DNA of 64,000 nt from Diphasiastrum complanatum (taxonomy: Eukaryota > Streptophyta > Lycopodiopsida > Lycopodiales > Lycopodiaceae): the NCBI GenBank assembly GCA_029204225.1, contig CM055100.1:33633645-33697644 (forward strand). Reading direction: 5' to 3'. Position numbers and translations under genes: made by a program. Below the pieces are notes generated by a model that worked only from the letters and a program-made list of their open reading frames with translations, was not told the DNA's origin and ran no database searches. Within the stretch, counting starts at the first letter, position 1, and each line of letters begins with the position of its first letter. This document shows positions 12,390 through 20,197 of the stretch, piece by piece.

Positions 12390-13930
12390 TTGCCCAAAAA
12401 CACGTTTCTGGGCAACAAAGTTCCCAAAAACACGTTTCTGGGCAACAAAGTTCCCAAAAACGCGTTTCTGGGCCATAAACGCTGAGAAACACTTTTGGGC
12501 AACTATATATTTATGCACATATATGTATGCTACAAGTCATCATCCCTACATAGAGGACAACAATTGGTGTTTCCTTGTGCAACAACACTTCTCCAACCAT
12601 CAATAAAACATAATTGGTTTACACGAGCTTCTCATCATTGCTTGATTGTGCTGTCCACAGTACCAAGGCTAAAATCATGTGCTATCTCCATCTAATAAAC
12701 ACAAAAACAAAAATCTTGAAGGTTAAGGCTATATAGGTTCTTCAAACTAAGAACAAAAAATTATCTTTTCTAGCAAAGTCCAATGCTAAAGTGACTTGAT
12801 AAACCTTCACAAATGTGGGGTGGTTCATGTTACAATGCCAACAACCTTCAATACACACAAAGAATATTTTCTCTGCATATTGCACATACTAAAATCACAC
12901 AAGAACTCACAAAGCACAATGTGGTCCTCTCCCTTTTGTTTCTAAAAAACATATTTCTAATCATCTAGAAAATCTAGAAGAATCCTACTCATCTCTTCAG
13001 TATGGTTTCAGCCATGATTTAGTATGATTCAGTACGATTCAATTTAGTATGGTTCAGCATGATTCAGTATGGTTCAATCCAATAGGAATTGATGCACCTA
13101 AATTGGACCACCCCGTTCCCAAAACATTGGGCATGGACTGCCCTTAATTAGAGCCTTAATCTGATACCCATATAGCCCACAAAAAAAAAAATTCTCAGAA
13201 ACACTCCCCTAAACCATAAACGCGGTTCAGAAACTGCACAGGTTTCTAGAAACGTAGTTCATCTATAATATACATATCATGGTTGCACTAACGAATCTAT
13301 GATATATATCATAGTTGCACTAACAACTCTGGAATCGCGATTCGCGAATCGTTGTCCAGAAAATCAGCAATCGACAAGAAAGCATCCAAAGAAAACCCTA
13401 AAAAATTGTGTTTAACAGCTGGAATCAAGTTGAAAACATCCGACAGCCTACTACTCATCAGAGCAAACATCACAACCATTCTGGCAAGCAAGAAAACATA
13501 CTGTGTAGCCTGTGAACGCATCAAAGAATCGGATGCCGCAAAATCAGATCGTAATCAGAGCAAAAAACACATGGGGTTTTCAGTTTACTTTTTGGAAGCT
13601 TGTGGTGCAGACTAATACAGACAGAAGCTTGTGAGCTCCGAAACAACAAATAGATGGACGTCGAACACTCAAACGCAATGATCCGACATCTTTTCCTCTC
13701 AATATGCACTTTTTTCCTATCTCCTTGGTGCGTGGAAATGGGCTGCCGCGGCCAGGTTAAATAAAAAAAAATCCTGGTCTGTCGGCGAATCGCGATTCAC
13801 TGCAACTATGATTTCCTCTCAATATGCACTTTTTTCCTATCTCCTTTTGGTGCGCAGAAATGGGCTGCCACGGCCAGGTTAAATAAAAAAAAATTCTAGT
13901 CTGTCATCGAATCGAGATTCATTGCAACTA

Positions 13931-13968
<38 letters not shown>

Positions 13969-14248
13969 GGAAGGCTCCCAGCCCCAGATTACCTCTTTTT
14001 TTCTCAAGGGACGTTCCAGAGCAGATACTGAGAGTGAGACACTATTTGACGATTCCCTCTCCAACGTGAGAGATGTTTGAGTTACGTGTAATTTATTTCC
14101 TCTCCTGCATGAGAAATGAGCTTTTTTACAGAGCGAATTACGTTTTATTTTTGTAATCTGTTGGCGGCATTGTTCCGTCCGAGTTCCATTTCTTATGATG
14201 TACTCCTTTCGTCTTATATGCCTTAGGGCATGGAAAAGACGTTAATGA

Positions 14249-14298
<50 letters not shown>

Positions 14299-15733
14299 CA
14301 TAGTTTAGATTTCTCCTGAGTATATAGATCAATGATGCTAGGGACCTTGATTTTAAAAAACCATAAATGAAATCAAAAGTCCATTATACTTTATTCATAG
14401 AACCCACGTGGGTTCTGGGAACCGTGGCAGGAACCGTACCACCGTGGTACGGTTCACCTAAAAAATTAATTAATTAATTAATTAATATCCTAATTTTCTC
14501 CCCCCAAAACCTCTCATAGCTAGTTTTTTGATCCCTCTGTGTCAAAAAAAAAATTAATTAATTAATTAATTATGCCACGGTTCACACGGTTCCCATAAAA
14601 AAAATTGTGAACCGTACGGTTCACAGTACTGTTCTGAGAACCGTACTGAACCGTTAACGGTTCATTAATTCTATGACTTTATTAAAGCCATTCATACATT
14701 CATCCATCAAAGAACTCACAAATCTAGTGTCTCTACTTCAAGGACAAGTCTTAGAATCCCTAAGGCATACTGAAGAGTTTGGAGGTCAAAGAGTCTTGTC
14801 TTTATTTCTAGCAGGGTGTCTTAACAAATCTTCATGCAGTTTGATGTAACATACTTTAAAATCAAAGTGAAAGAAAAAAGAATAACTCACTTTCCAGCAC
14901 CTTTCGTTGAAGACAGAAAACCTTCAAACCCCTTGAGGACATTCCCACATTGACTTGAATCTTGCAAATACGTTGTTTCCAGATCATAAACCTGAGAATA
15001 TGAATTAGGTCTACATGCAAACAAAAATTGGATAGTGGAAAAAAAATTTGTTTCTCATGGGAAAGTAGAAATCAAGTCTACATCCCCTTGACCCACAAGC
15101 CACACAAACAGTTGACAAACATTTCAATAGCTGCTTTGGAAATTTTTCCCTTAACCAGCAGGTTTTAAATATCACAATGCACTCTAGAGCACTCCCCAAC
15201 ATTAAAGAAGACAAATCTCTGTTCAGTAATGCCAAGTGCTTGCTTTTTGTTTGTATTTTCGTGGCAACTCAAACAGAAAAATTCTTTTCTGCCTGCCACA
15301 CAGTAAACCTTCTGTGAAAAAGTTCATGTGGGCAGCCATTTACTAATTGAAACCAAGCACTTGCACTTTCCAACGGAAAGCCTAAGTAAATGGCTATCTA
15401 CACTTAACACTTGGACCTTCCTCTAGAAGGTCAAAGTACTAGGTGTCAATCAGTAATGGCTCTAAACAACAACCACTGTCTGCAAAGACCATTTTCGTCA
15501 AAGACCAGACGCGCAAGATGAAAATAAAAAATAAAAACTCTTTCACTTGGCATTACGTGAGAGAAGGCTCAAGGCTTCAAGAAGCATTCTGATCAAACAC
15601 AACTGAGATGCAACATGTGCACCTGCTTTTCCACAGTTCGAAGTTCCTCCAACAATTTTTCTCTTTTGGCAACGAGCACAGCAAGATTTGCCTGTGGCGT
15701 CGAAGGTATTCGTGGCCCGGACATTTCAACCAT
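2522..15733 (-). CDS. EAF6: EAF6, NuA4 histone acetyltransferase complex subunit (complete, 6 coding exons)
   Basis: EAF6 is a small nuclear scaffold subunit of NuA4/MOZ-type histone acetyltransferase complexes. Coding exons in transcript order are 15733-15623, 14991-14891, 3591-3522, 3358-3328, 3186-3123 and 2630-2522. They total 486 nt, giving 161 residues and a TGA stop. All introns are GT-AG and every junction keeps frame. Seen: an N-terminal heptad-like helix (about residues 16-50, AKREKLLEELRTVEKQ followed by VYDLETTYLQ), then GNVLKGFEGFLSSTK, then FQPEDRLFSLSSVTSPA, a GR/SKG linker, and a basic KRGR..GKRIK tail ending in an acidic EEEDD cluster. This order matches plant EAF6 as I remember it, and the length is usual. 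Intron 2 is 11.3 kb (3592-14890) and full of transposons. A second in-frame ATG lies three codons downstream (15724); an in-frame TAA lies two codons upstream of the first ATG. The family call is firm; exact splice sites are hand predictions. Confidence 0.93.
3123..3186 (-). CDS. EAF6: EAF6 coding exon 5
   Basis: Acceptor TATAG, donor GTATGT. With the G from exon 4 it encodes DVRLEGTGQGRSKGVGAPSN and the next Gly, then two bases of a Pro codon. The GRSKG linker matches the family. Confidence 0.88.
3328..3358 (-). CDS. EAF6: EAF6 coding exon 4 (31-nt micro-exon)
   Basis: A 31-nt exon between a CTGCAG acceptor and a GTATAC donor, encoding VEEHMAGRDA plus one base. It is needed to keep frame between exons 3 and 5: joining 3 directly to 5 meets a stop at once. 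The residues fit the EEL..GR.D region of the family. Confidence 0.85.
3522..3591 (-). CDS. EAF6: EAF6 coding exon 3
   Basis: Acceptor TGCAG, donor GTATGG. The first base completes an Asn codon, then 23 codons read LKRPRKFQPEDRLFSLSSV and TSPA. The FQPEDRLFSLSSVTSPA block is diagnostic for plant EAF6. The preceding intron spans 3592-14890. Confidence 0.93.
3592..5542. other. EAF6 intron 2, proximal unassigned part
   Basis: No exon or clear repeat is recognised. The last 100 bp include C-runs (about 5481-5506). Short ORFs here lack any family signature. Confidence 0.3.
5543..5733 (-). pseudogene. Acidic ORF fragment interrupted by an LTR element
   Basis: On the minus strand the frame reads an Asp/Glu/Gly-rich stretch (EEGDDEGSEGGEELGVDYED, then ELVEEGDIEGEDERGAEAQG and onward to EEPTIPNM and stop). 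It is cut at 5733 by the LTR element. The sequence on the far side (below about 7660, minus) continues as ...AERGWERTE in the same frame if the insertion is removed. Such acidic tails occur in transposon proteins, but I do not recognise the family. Confidence 0.4.
5734..6430 (+). repeat. Left LTR of the TRIM-like element (right limit uncertain)
   Basis: Starts TGTTAGAACTCACTATTTG. It matches the right copy well to about 6150, then weakly. The boundary is set only by fading similarity. Confidence 0.5.
6912..7619 (+). repeat. Right LTR of the TRIM-like element
   Basis: Starts TGTTAGACGTCACTATTTG directly after a polypurine tract and ends in CA at 7619. About 708 bp. Confidence 0.55.
7950..8443 (-). 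mobile_element. LTR remnant with adjacent Met-type primer-binding site
   Basis: On the minus strand TGGTATCAGAGC (7961-7950) is a textbook initiator-Met primer-binding site. The LTR would lie above it and begin TGTCATGCCCACTTTTGAT at 8443, preceded by a purine tract GGAGGGAGGA. A second purine tract plus TGTCATGCC lies near 7880-7895, so a second LTR start may follow after only about 65 bp. The LTR end next to the primer site lacks the usual CA. No coding sequence is seen. Confidence 0.5.
8444..9356. other. EAF6 intron 2, unassigned
   Basis: If the 7950-8443 LTR is real, the purine tract at 8444-8455 makes this the 3' internal part of a minus-strand retroelement, but no protein domain survives. 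Local repeats such as CAATCGGATG (8600-8800) recur without clear structure. Confidence 0.3.
9357..10040. mobile_element. Possible MITE with ATTCCGGAAT words
   Basis: CAACATTCC occurs near the left end (about 9406) and, inverted, GGAATGTTG near the right end (about 9996). Several ATTCCGG/CCGGAAT palindromes occur close to both ends and an AT-rich core lies between. The upstream part carries AAACGCCTTTCTGGGCAAC, which resembles the unit at 12391-12480. No target duplication is identified. Confidence 0.35.
10069..10427 (-). pseudogene. Possible DNA-transposase fragment
   Basis: Two overlapping minus-strand frames read ...SRRGTTISKLANDFWIHSYW and PGTKLDELERASYVLLS. The second faintly recalls the ...ELERA..YVL.N..E..PY stretch before the catalytic part of plant CACTA-type transposase-associated proteins. 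The match is from memory and weak. Confidence 0.25.
10428..11135. other. EAF6 intron 2, unassigned
   Basis: Pyrimidine-rich AT-rich sequence with no recognised gene or repeat ends. Confidence 0.3.
11136..11224. repeat. (CT)n microsatellite, 89 bp
   Basis: Perfect TC/CT dinucleotide run of about 44 units, directly upstream of the LINE fragment. The long Ser-Leu or Arg-Glu frames it creates are not genes. Confidence 0.98.
11226..12236 (+). pseudogene. LINE (L1-type) ORF2 3' end, degenerate
   Basis: The 3' end of a plant non-LTR retrotransposon reverse-transcriptase ORF. Recognisable pieces are IEALFHIVTFIQRL (about 11270-11310), SHRLRIVMGQFPVSSHQL (about 11620-11680), then GRYGGISREARICRQ, two TAG stops (11737-11742), and CDLHDIEDEFHFLFRCPDYY, the zinc-ribbon-like C-terminal domain of LINE ORF2. 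It is followed by an Arg-rich tail in another frame (12000-12230) containing QRTLHHFF. Stops and frame changes show it is dead. The upstream endonuclease and RT core are missing (5' truncation, common for LINEs). Confidence 0.75.
12345..12388. repeat. (TA)n microsatellite, 44 bp
   Basis: Perfect TA run abutting the left edge of a small MITE. Confidence 0.97.
12389..12505. mobile_element. Mini-MITE built of three 30-bp palindromic repeats
   Basis: Exactly three tandem 30-bp units (12391-12420, 12421-12450, 12451-12480), each holding the near-palindrome CCCAAAAACACGTTTCTGGG. An inverted end, AAACACTTTTGGGCAAC, follows at about 12487-12503. Both sides are TA-rich (TATATA), as expected of insertion into a TA run. 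No coding capacity. Confidence 0.6.
12506..13309. other. EAF6 intron 2, unassigned, with short imperfect repeats
   Basis: No gene. Between about 12999 and 13079 an imperfect 10-11-bp word (AGTATGATTC/AGTATGGTTC) is repeated about seven times. Around 13200-13255 AAACGCGGTTC/GTTTCTAGAAACG palindromes suggest a decayed MITE end. Confidence 0.4.
13310..13932. mobile_element. hAT-like MITE, GAATCGCGATTC family, 8-bp TSD ATATATAT
   Basis: A 623-bp element whose ends are CATAGTTGCA and TGCAACTATG, with the GAATCGCGATTCGCGAATCG palindrome just inside the left end and GCGAATCGCGATTC inside the right. It is flanked by ATATATAT on both sides (13302-13309, 13933-13940). That is low in complexity but exact. 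The right end carries a tandem duplication of about 120 bp. Internal ORFs have no family resemblance. Confidence 0.75.
13692..13932. repeat. Tandem duplication of a MITE right end (120 + 122 bp)
   Basis: Copies at 13692-13811 and 13812-13932 both run from TTTCCTCTCAATATGCAC to TGCAACTATG. They differ by a 2-bp indel and several transitions, many at CpG or CpA, as expected after methylation decay. Confidence 0.9.
13933..13966. repeat. (AT)n microsatellite, 34 bp
   Basis: Perfect AT run starting exactly at the right boundary of the 13310-13932 MITE. Confidence 0.97.
14251..14295. repeat. (TC)n microsatellite, 45 bp
   Basis: Perfect TC run about 100 bp upstream of the next MITE. Confidence 0.97.
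14396..14675. mobile_element. hAT-like MITE, GAACCGT family, 8-bp TSD ACTTTATT
   Basis: A 280-bp element with perfect flanking duplication ACTTTATT (14388-14395, 14676-14683). Termini are CATAGAA / TTCTATG. GAACCG/CGGTTC words are dense in both halves, around AATT-repeat stretches. Its left 140 bp match the left end of the protein-coding element at 38446 (shared CATAGAACCCAC, GGGAACCGTGGCAGGAACCG and CCCCAAAAC), so it is probably a deletion derivative of that family. Confidence 0.88.
14891..14991 (-). CDS. EAF6: EAF6 coding exon 2
   Basis: Follows a CAG acceptor and ends at a consensus GTGAGT donor, 33 codons plus 2 nt. Encodes VYDLETTYLQDSSQCGNV, LKGFEGFLSSTK and GAG, the most conserved block of the family. 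The exon lies only about 215 bp from the right end of a hAT-like MITE (14396-14675). Confidence 0.93.
14992..15622. other. EAF6 intron 1
   Basis: 631-bp intron, GT-AG on the minus strand. No repeat or other gene is recognised inside. Confidence 0.8.
15623..15733 (-). CDS. EAF6: EAF6 coding exon 1
   Basis: Encodes residues 1-37, starting MVEMSGPRIP and ending LRTVEKQ. The first of two in-frame ATGs is chosen because an in-frame stop sits just upstream; the second (15724) is equally possible. The exon ends in phase 0. The donor reads CAG/GTGCAC, a weak site, but the continuation into the next exon is exact for the family. Confidence 0.88.
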
Positions 15734-16500
15734 CTCTTACAAGCACATGTAGATCCACATCAAATCTCCAATCGCTACAAAGGAAACATCTCTTACCTGC
15801 TTTGGTGTCAATCGGCTGAAATGCAGTGTATCAGCTCCAGCAGTAAAATACACCAAACCCTAAAAACATGAAATAAACACCATGCCTAACCATAAACATT
15901 TCTCTATTTAAAACTTCTTGTCTGAATAAACGTCAGAAACGCCTTAAGGTTAAGTCACAAAAACAGGCTGATCGCAAAGAAGTTCGTCAGCAAATAATTC
16001 TGAAAAAATACAGTTACTGGAACTGATATCAACAAACAAAGCTATGTCTAGCAAAAGGTTGTTCTTGCACCCAAAAACTGACATGAATCTTAGATCTCAG
16101 AAAGAATACATACAATCAGCCACGCCGAAACAGGCTTCACATTTCAGACTGTGATTAAATAAAGACTTATGCATCGTCGTGTGCTGTATTATAGGAACAT
16201 TTTCAGTCAACTTAAAGGTATGTGTGAGGGATTGTCGGAGAAATGGCTGCTCGATGCAACAATTGAGCGGCCTTTGACTATCAAAGCCAGAAACAAGCTG
16301 TTTTCTGGGAATATTGAATGCAGTTTATGGGGAGATTAGGCTGCTCTGCTCTGCTCTGTACGGAATACTCTGAGGCTTGAAGCCATTGCTGCAGAACGTA
16401 CGGAAGAATCGATGGGTTTTTGTTAGTGCTGAATTTTAGCTGAGTGGAGAAGTTAGGGCAATTTTTTCTTGGTGGGTTTTTTGGGGCCTTGCCTCTCAAA
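15734..16500 (-). promoter_or_regulatory. 5' flank and probable 5' UTR of EAF6
   Basis: No coding exon is seen between the EAF6 start and about 16500. The stretch 16281-16499 read on the minus strand is unique-looking and pyrimidine-rich, as plant 5' UTRs often are. It holds a short upstream ORF of 16 codons (MASSLRVFRT...) closed by TAA. I cannot place the transcription start or a TATA box with confidence, nor say whether a 5' UTR intron exists. Confidence 0.3.
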
Positions 16501-16929
16501 GCTAATACTATGTGTTGAGGTTGTTTAATGGAGTTTTCGCAAAAGTCAGTGTTGACGTACGTGCCTAAAATTTTAAGAGTTGATTATAATAATTGATGTG
16601 CACTTTTAGATCTTGATCATAAATATAATTAGTAATACTCCATGCAAAGTGGGGCACGCAAAGCAACTCGGCGTTTGCATATTAAGTATCTCATACAACT
16701 ACGAGTTATTAGTTCAACGCTACATCCTAACAAGCATGGCACATGCAACACAAATATACCACATAAAAAGGCAAAGTATGTGAACAAATGATTAAAACCC
16801 ATGCGTGAATGTCCTAGTTCCGCAAGGCTTGTCAGAGGCAAACATATGCATCGATCTTTCAAGATTTCATGTTTTTGACATGGTGTTATAGCTAAAATGA
16901 GCTAGATTTAACATAATTTTTTGAAATAG
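16501..16929. other. Intergenic, upstream of EAF6
   Basis: AT-rich; possible EAF6 promoter on the minus strand, but no clear TATA element or conserved box can be defended. Confidence 0.3.
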
Positions 16930-17061
16930 ACCAAGTTTTAGATTGACTCCTTCACGCAGACTCTTTTTAAGACGACTAATGTGAAATATGGGATGCGATT
17001 GCAATCCATCCAAAAGTTCTAATTGGTAAGCTAAGGAACCGATCTTTTTCTGATATCTCAC
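16930..17061 (-). pseudogene. Ty3/gypsy polyprotein fragment (integrase C-terminal region)
   Basis: The minus strand reads QKKIGSLAYQLELLDGLQSH then PIFHISRLKKSL. This is the well-conserved stretch after the gypsy integrase core, before the chromodomain (usual form ...IG..AYRL.LP....IHPVFHVS.LK). Only about 45 residues remain. Confidence 0.65.
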
Positions 17062-18113
17062 TATTCTTTGTCTTATTTGCTCATAAACTATGTATTGTTG
17101 ACATTGATAGATCAGGTCTCATGACAGATAAAGTTTATCCAGTCCTATTTAAGGAACAGTTTCTTCGGTGTATGCTCCGAATTATCAATAGATGCCTATT
17201 GTGGAGTGATGGATTATTCTTCTATAATCCTATAGTTAATCTACATCCATTTATTTATCCAGCTCTACAATTTTACTCATTTTTTCACACAATCTACATA
17301 AATACATGGGAATCGAACAACAAGAGGCTTCGACACACTCGACTATCAAAGGATTGTCGAAGGCTAATTGGATCAAGTTTCAGTTCGTTATGAAGATAAC
17401 TATTTTCCCTAATTAGAGAAGTGACAACGCACTGTGGCTAAGTGTCAATTGCGACCTACGGCCTAATTAGTTGCCCTAATTGGATAAGCCTAAACGACAT
17501 TCTCCATAAATAGCTAATCATTTGGTAATATTCACAACAACTATTCTTTATATATAGGAGAGATGTTCCTACTTTGAATATTGCAATCAGCGCTTACTGC
17601 TTATCAGCGGAAGTGCATCAGACAGAGGTATCAATTACTCAGAGATAGTTTAGAGTACGTGGCTACATCCTCTATTGTTTTGTAGTCGCATCATCTAATT
17701 TGTACATGCTACTTACTGAATCCATCATACCTTCTTGTTGCATTCAGTATTATGTCGAAATGTATGCATTCTTCTCTGAAGTCATTTGTATTTGATAAAT
17801 CTCTTATAGACTAGTTTGAATTGTCGAATGTTTCGATATTGCAATATTCTATACACCAATCACACTAATTGTTTGTCTACAAAATCGCTTTAGTACTAAT
17901 GATTTCAAAGTTAGTTACTGAAAGGTTCGAACATGACTATTGTGCTACAGCTTTGTTCGAATTTTGATAGGCGTAGTCATGCATTAGAAGAAGGTTTTTT
18001 CACAGAGCCCGATGGTGCATCTGTCGACTTCGACTTTACTACTATCGATTCCTCTTTTCTTTTTCCAACGTGATATCGGAGCTCTATTATTATATACCCT
18101 TCATGGTATTAGA
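17062..18113. other. Unassigned, possible 5' LTR of the next copia remnant
   Basis: No gene. The final bases before the primer-like site at 18114 end in ...CCTTCA, as an LTR would, but I cannot find the LTR start or a matching 3' copy. Confidence 0.3.
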
Positions 18114-19750
18114 GTATTTTGCTCATAATCTTCAATATGTGGTATCAAATTTAACTATTAGATAATTGATTTCCAATTATGGCGTTGCACATTATCAGTT
18201 CAATCTTCAGTCATCGACTCATCGACGGACTAACTTCCAGATGGATTCTCAAAACAAAGTTGGCCTCATAGCAGATAAGTTGAATGGATCCAATTACTAA
18301 TTGTAAAAATTTAAGATGAAGACCTTGCTAATTACCAACGAGTTGTGGGATGTTGTCACATGTATCGAATTTAAGCTTGAAGACGACACAGCCGACTCTA
18401 AATGAAAATCAAATGTTGGTAAAGCTTTCGTGCTCATCATTCTCAATATATCATGAGACGCTCAGATTGGCGTCATTTTGAGTTGACATATAGAGCGTGA
18501 GATGATATACTCGAAGACGTGTCTTGAATTCTTTGATTGTCTTCCTACAACAACATAGTGATAATTTTGGTGAGAGTTAAATATGAGTGTGTCTTCATGA
18601 TCATTACCCAGTTTTCATACGTGATAACAATGTCATAATTGTGTCTTGATCGTCGATAGTTGATCAACTGCCATCTACTACAAGAGATTCTTAAACTAGT
18701 TATCGTGATTTTGAAGTGAATCACCATTCGACATCTTGAGTGAGAAGAATTTCCTTCTGAGATGCAACTTGGAAGTCACGTCCCTCACATCATATAGTGC
18801 ACTCATGATGCCCCATACTTCTTTCGAAATTTGAGCTTCAGATACATGGCTAATCTGAGTGTCTCATGATATATTGAGAATGATGTCCCATACTTCTTTC
18901 GAAGTTTGAGCTTCAGATACATGGAAGAAGAAAAGCTCTAAGTAGTTCGCATTGAATCAGAAGCCGACACAAAGTCTAGAGCAATTATCGAATTCACATT
19001 CAAAGAAGAAGATGTTTTGTAAGTATTGCAAACGCACTAATCATGAGATCCAAGATTGCAGGATAGTAAAAGCAAAAAATGCCAACAAGCAATCAGATCA
19101 ACAATTGAATGCAGTCGCAGTATCATCTCAATCTCCAATACCCAACATGGAAGAATGAGCGTTTATGGTTAAAGATAAAAGAGCGCAAGTGGATAATTCT
19201 TGGTTTTTGGATTCTGGAGCTACTCAACATACGACCAGTCATCATGAACATTTTCTCTCCTATATACCTCACAACACAAATAAATTCGTCCATATTGGTG
19301 ACAATAGTACACATACTATTGAAGGTGAAGGCACTATAAAATTGAAGTTCCAGCATGATCAATTCAAACTATTATCGAATGTTTTTTATGTACCTAAACT
19401 CTATACAAATGTGTTATGGAAATTACTTGTTACATGGGATGTACAATTTTGAGAAAGCATATTAAAATTGAGTGTGTGGTTCAATACAAAAGACATTTTG
19501 AAAATGACAACTCTTGGGAACATGAAACTAGTCAAATCAAGAACTTTCTTGACTTCACATTTTGAAGACATGAATCTTCTAAGGAAGGAAGAATGTCACA
19601 TCCTATCTAACTATATGATAGTCTTAACCACATACTTTATATGTGTTAAGACTAACATAGAATCTTTTGTAGTGATTGCTAGGGGAGGGGAATACCTACT
19701 AGTTAAATATTCATAGTTAATGTTCTATGAGGTCTCATACCTAGGTGGAG
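18114..19750 (+). pseudogene. Degenerate Ty1/copia gag-protease (remnant A)
   Basis: Begins with a primer-like TGGTATTAGAG (18114). The gag start reads MDSQNKVGLIADKLNGSNY followed by stops, then KFKMKTLLITNELWDVVT. A zinc knuckle CKYCKRTNHEIQDC (CX2CX4HX4C) lies near 19018-19060 and the protease site WFLDSGATQHTT near 19200. Several stops interrupt it, and nothing of integrase or RT follows. An internal inverted duplication is reported separately. Confidence 0.8.
18435..18885. repeat. Inverted duplication inside copia remnant A
   Basis: A 34-nt arm at 18435-18468 is the reverse complement, with one mismatch, of 18852-18885. A direct repeat of about 42 bp (CCCATACTTCTTTCGAA..TTTGAGCTTCAGATACATGG) also occurs at about 18813 and 18883. 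Confidence 0.85.
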
Positions 19751-20089
19751 TGCATGCATGGTAGAGTATTGGATGTGATTTACTTTTTATATAATTTGTT
19801 TGCTTTGTCTCTTGCTTCACATCATTTTCCACTCTTCACTTTTTGCTTAGGCATCTTCTCCTAGTGGCCATAGAGTTAGAATAAAAGTAGAACTCCTGCT
19901 TTTTTGTACTGTGGGTACAATCAGTGGATTAGGACAAGTTGGCCTCACCACGAGGCAAGTCGACGGGACACGCGTCTCGTCAACGGCAACTTGGGCCACC
20001 ATGCATGGTTGCCAAAAAGAAAGCTACATGTAGAGTGTATTTTGGTTTTGGAAATATAGTTGCTATGTGAGCTTGGTGTGGGAGAGTGC

Positions 20090-20091
<2 letters not shown>

Positions 20092-20150
<59 letters not shown>
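20092..20150. repeat. (TG)n microsatellite, 59 bp
   Basis: Perfect TG run just upstream of a primer-binding-like site. The rest of 19751-20190 holds no recognised feature. Confidence 0.97.
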
Positions 20151-20154
<4 letters not shown>

Positions 20155-20197
20155 GTGTTTTATGATCTGTGATCCTGTTTTAAGTGAACTTTAGCTT

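Noticed and set aside
12391-12480. Three evenly spaced 30-bp repeats as a CRISPR array
   Set aside because: The units are directly adjacent with no spacers, and the genome is a plant's.
13352-13615. Basic 87-codon ORF inside the 13310-13932 MITE as a transposase or captured gene
   Set aside because: No recognised domain; lies wholly within a non-coding MITE; length is compatible with chance.
16214-16225. Plus-strand AAAG/GTATGT as the donor of an opposing gene
   Set aside because: No plus-strand exon with recognisable coding sequence precedes it; an isolated donor-like motif is common.
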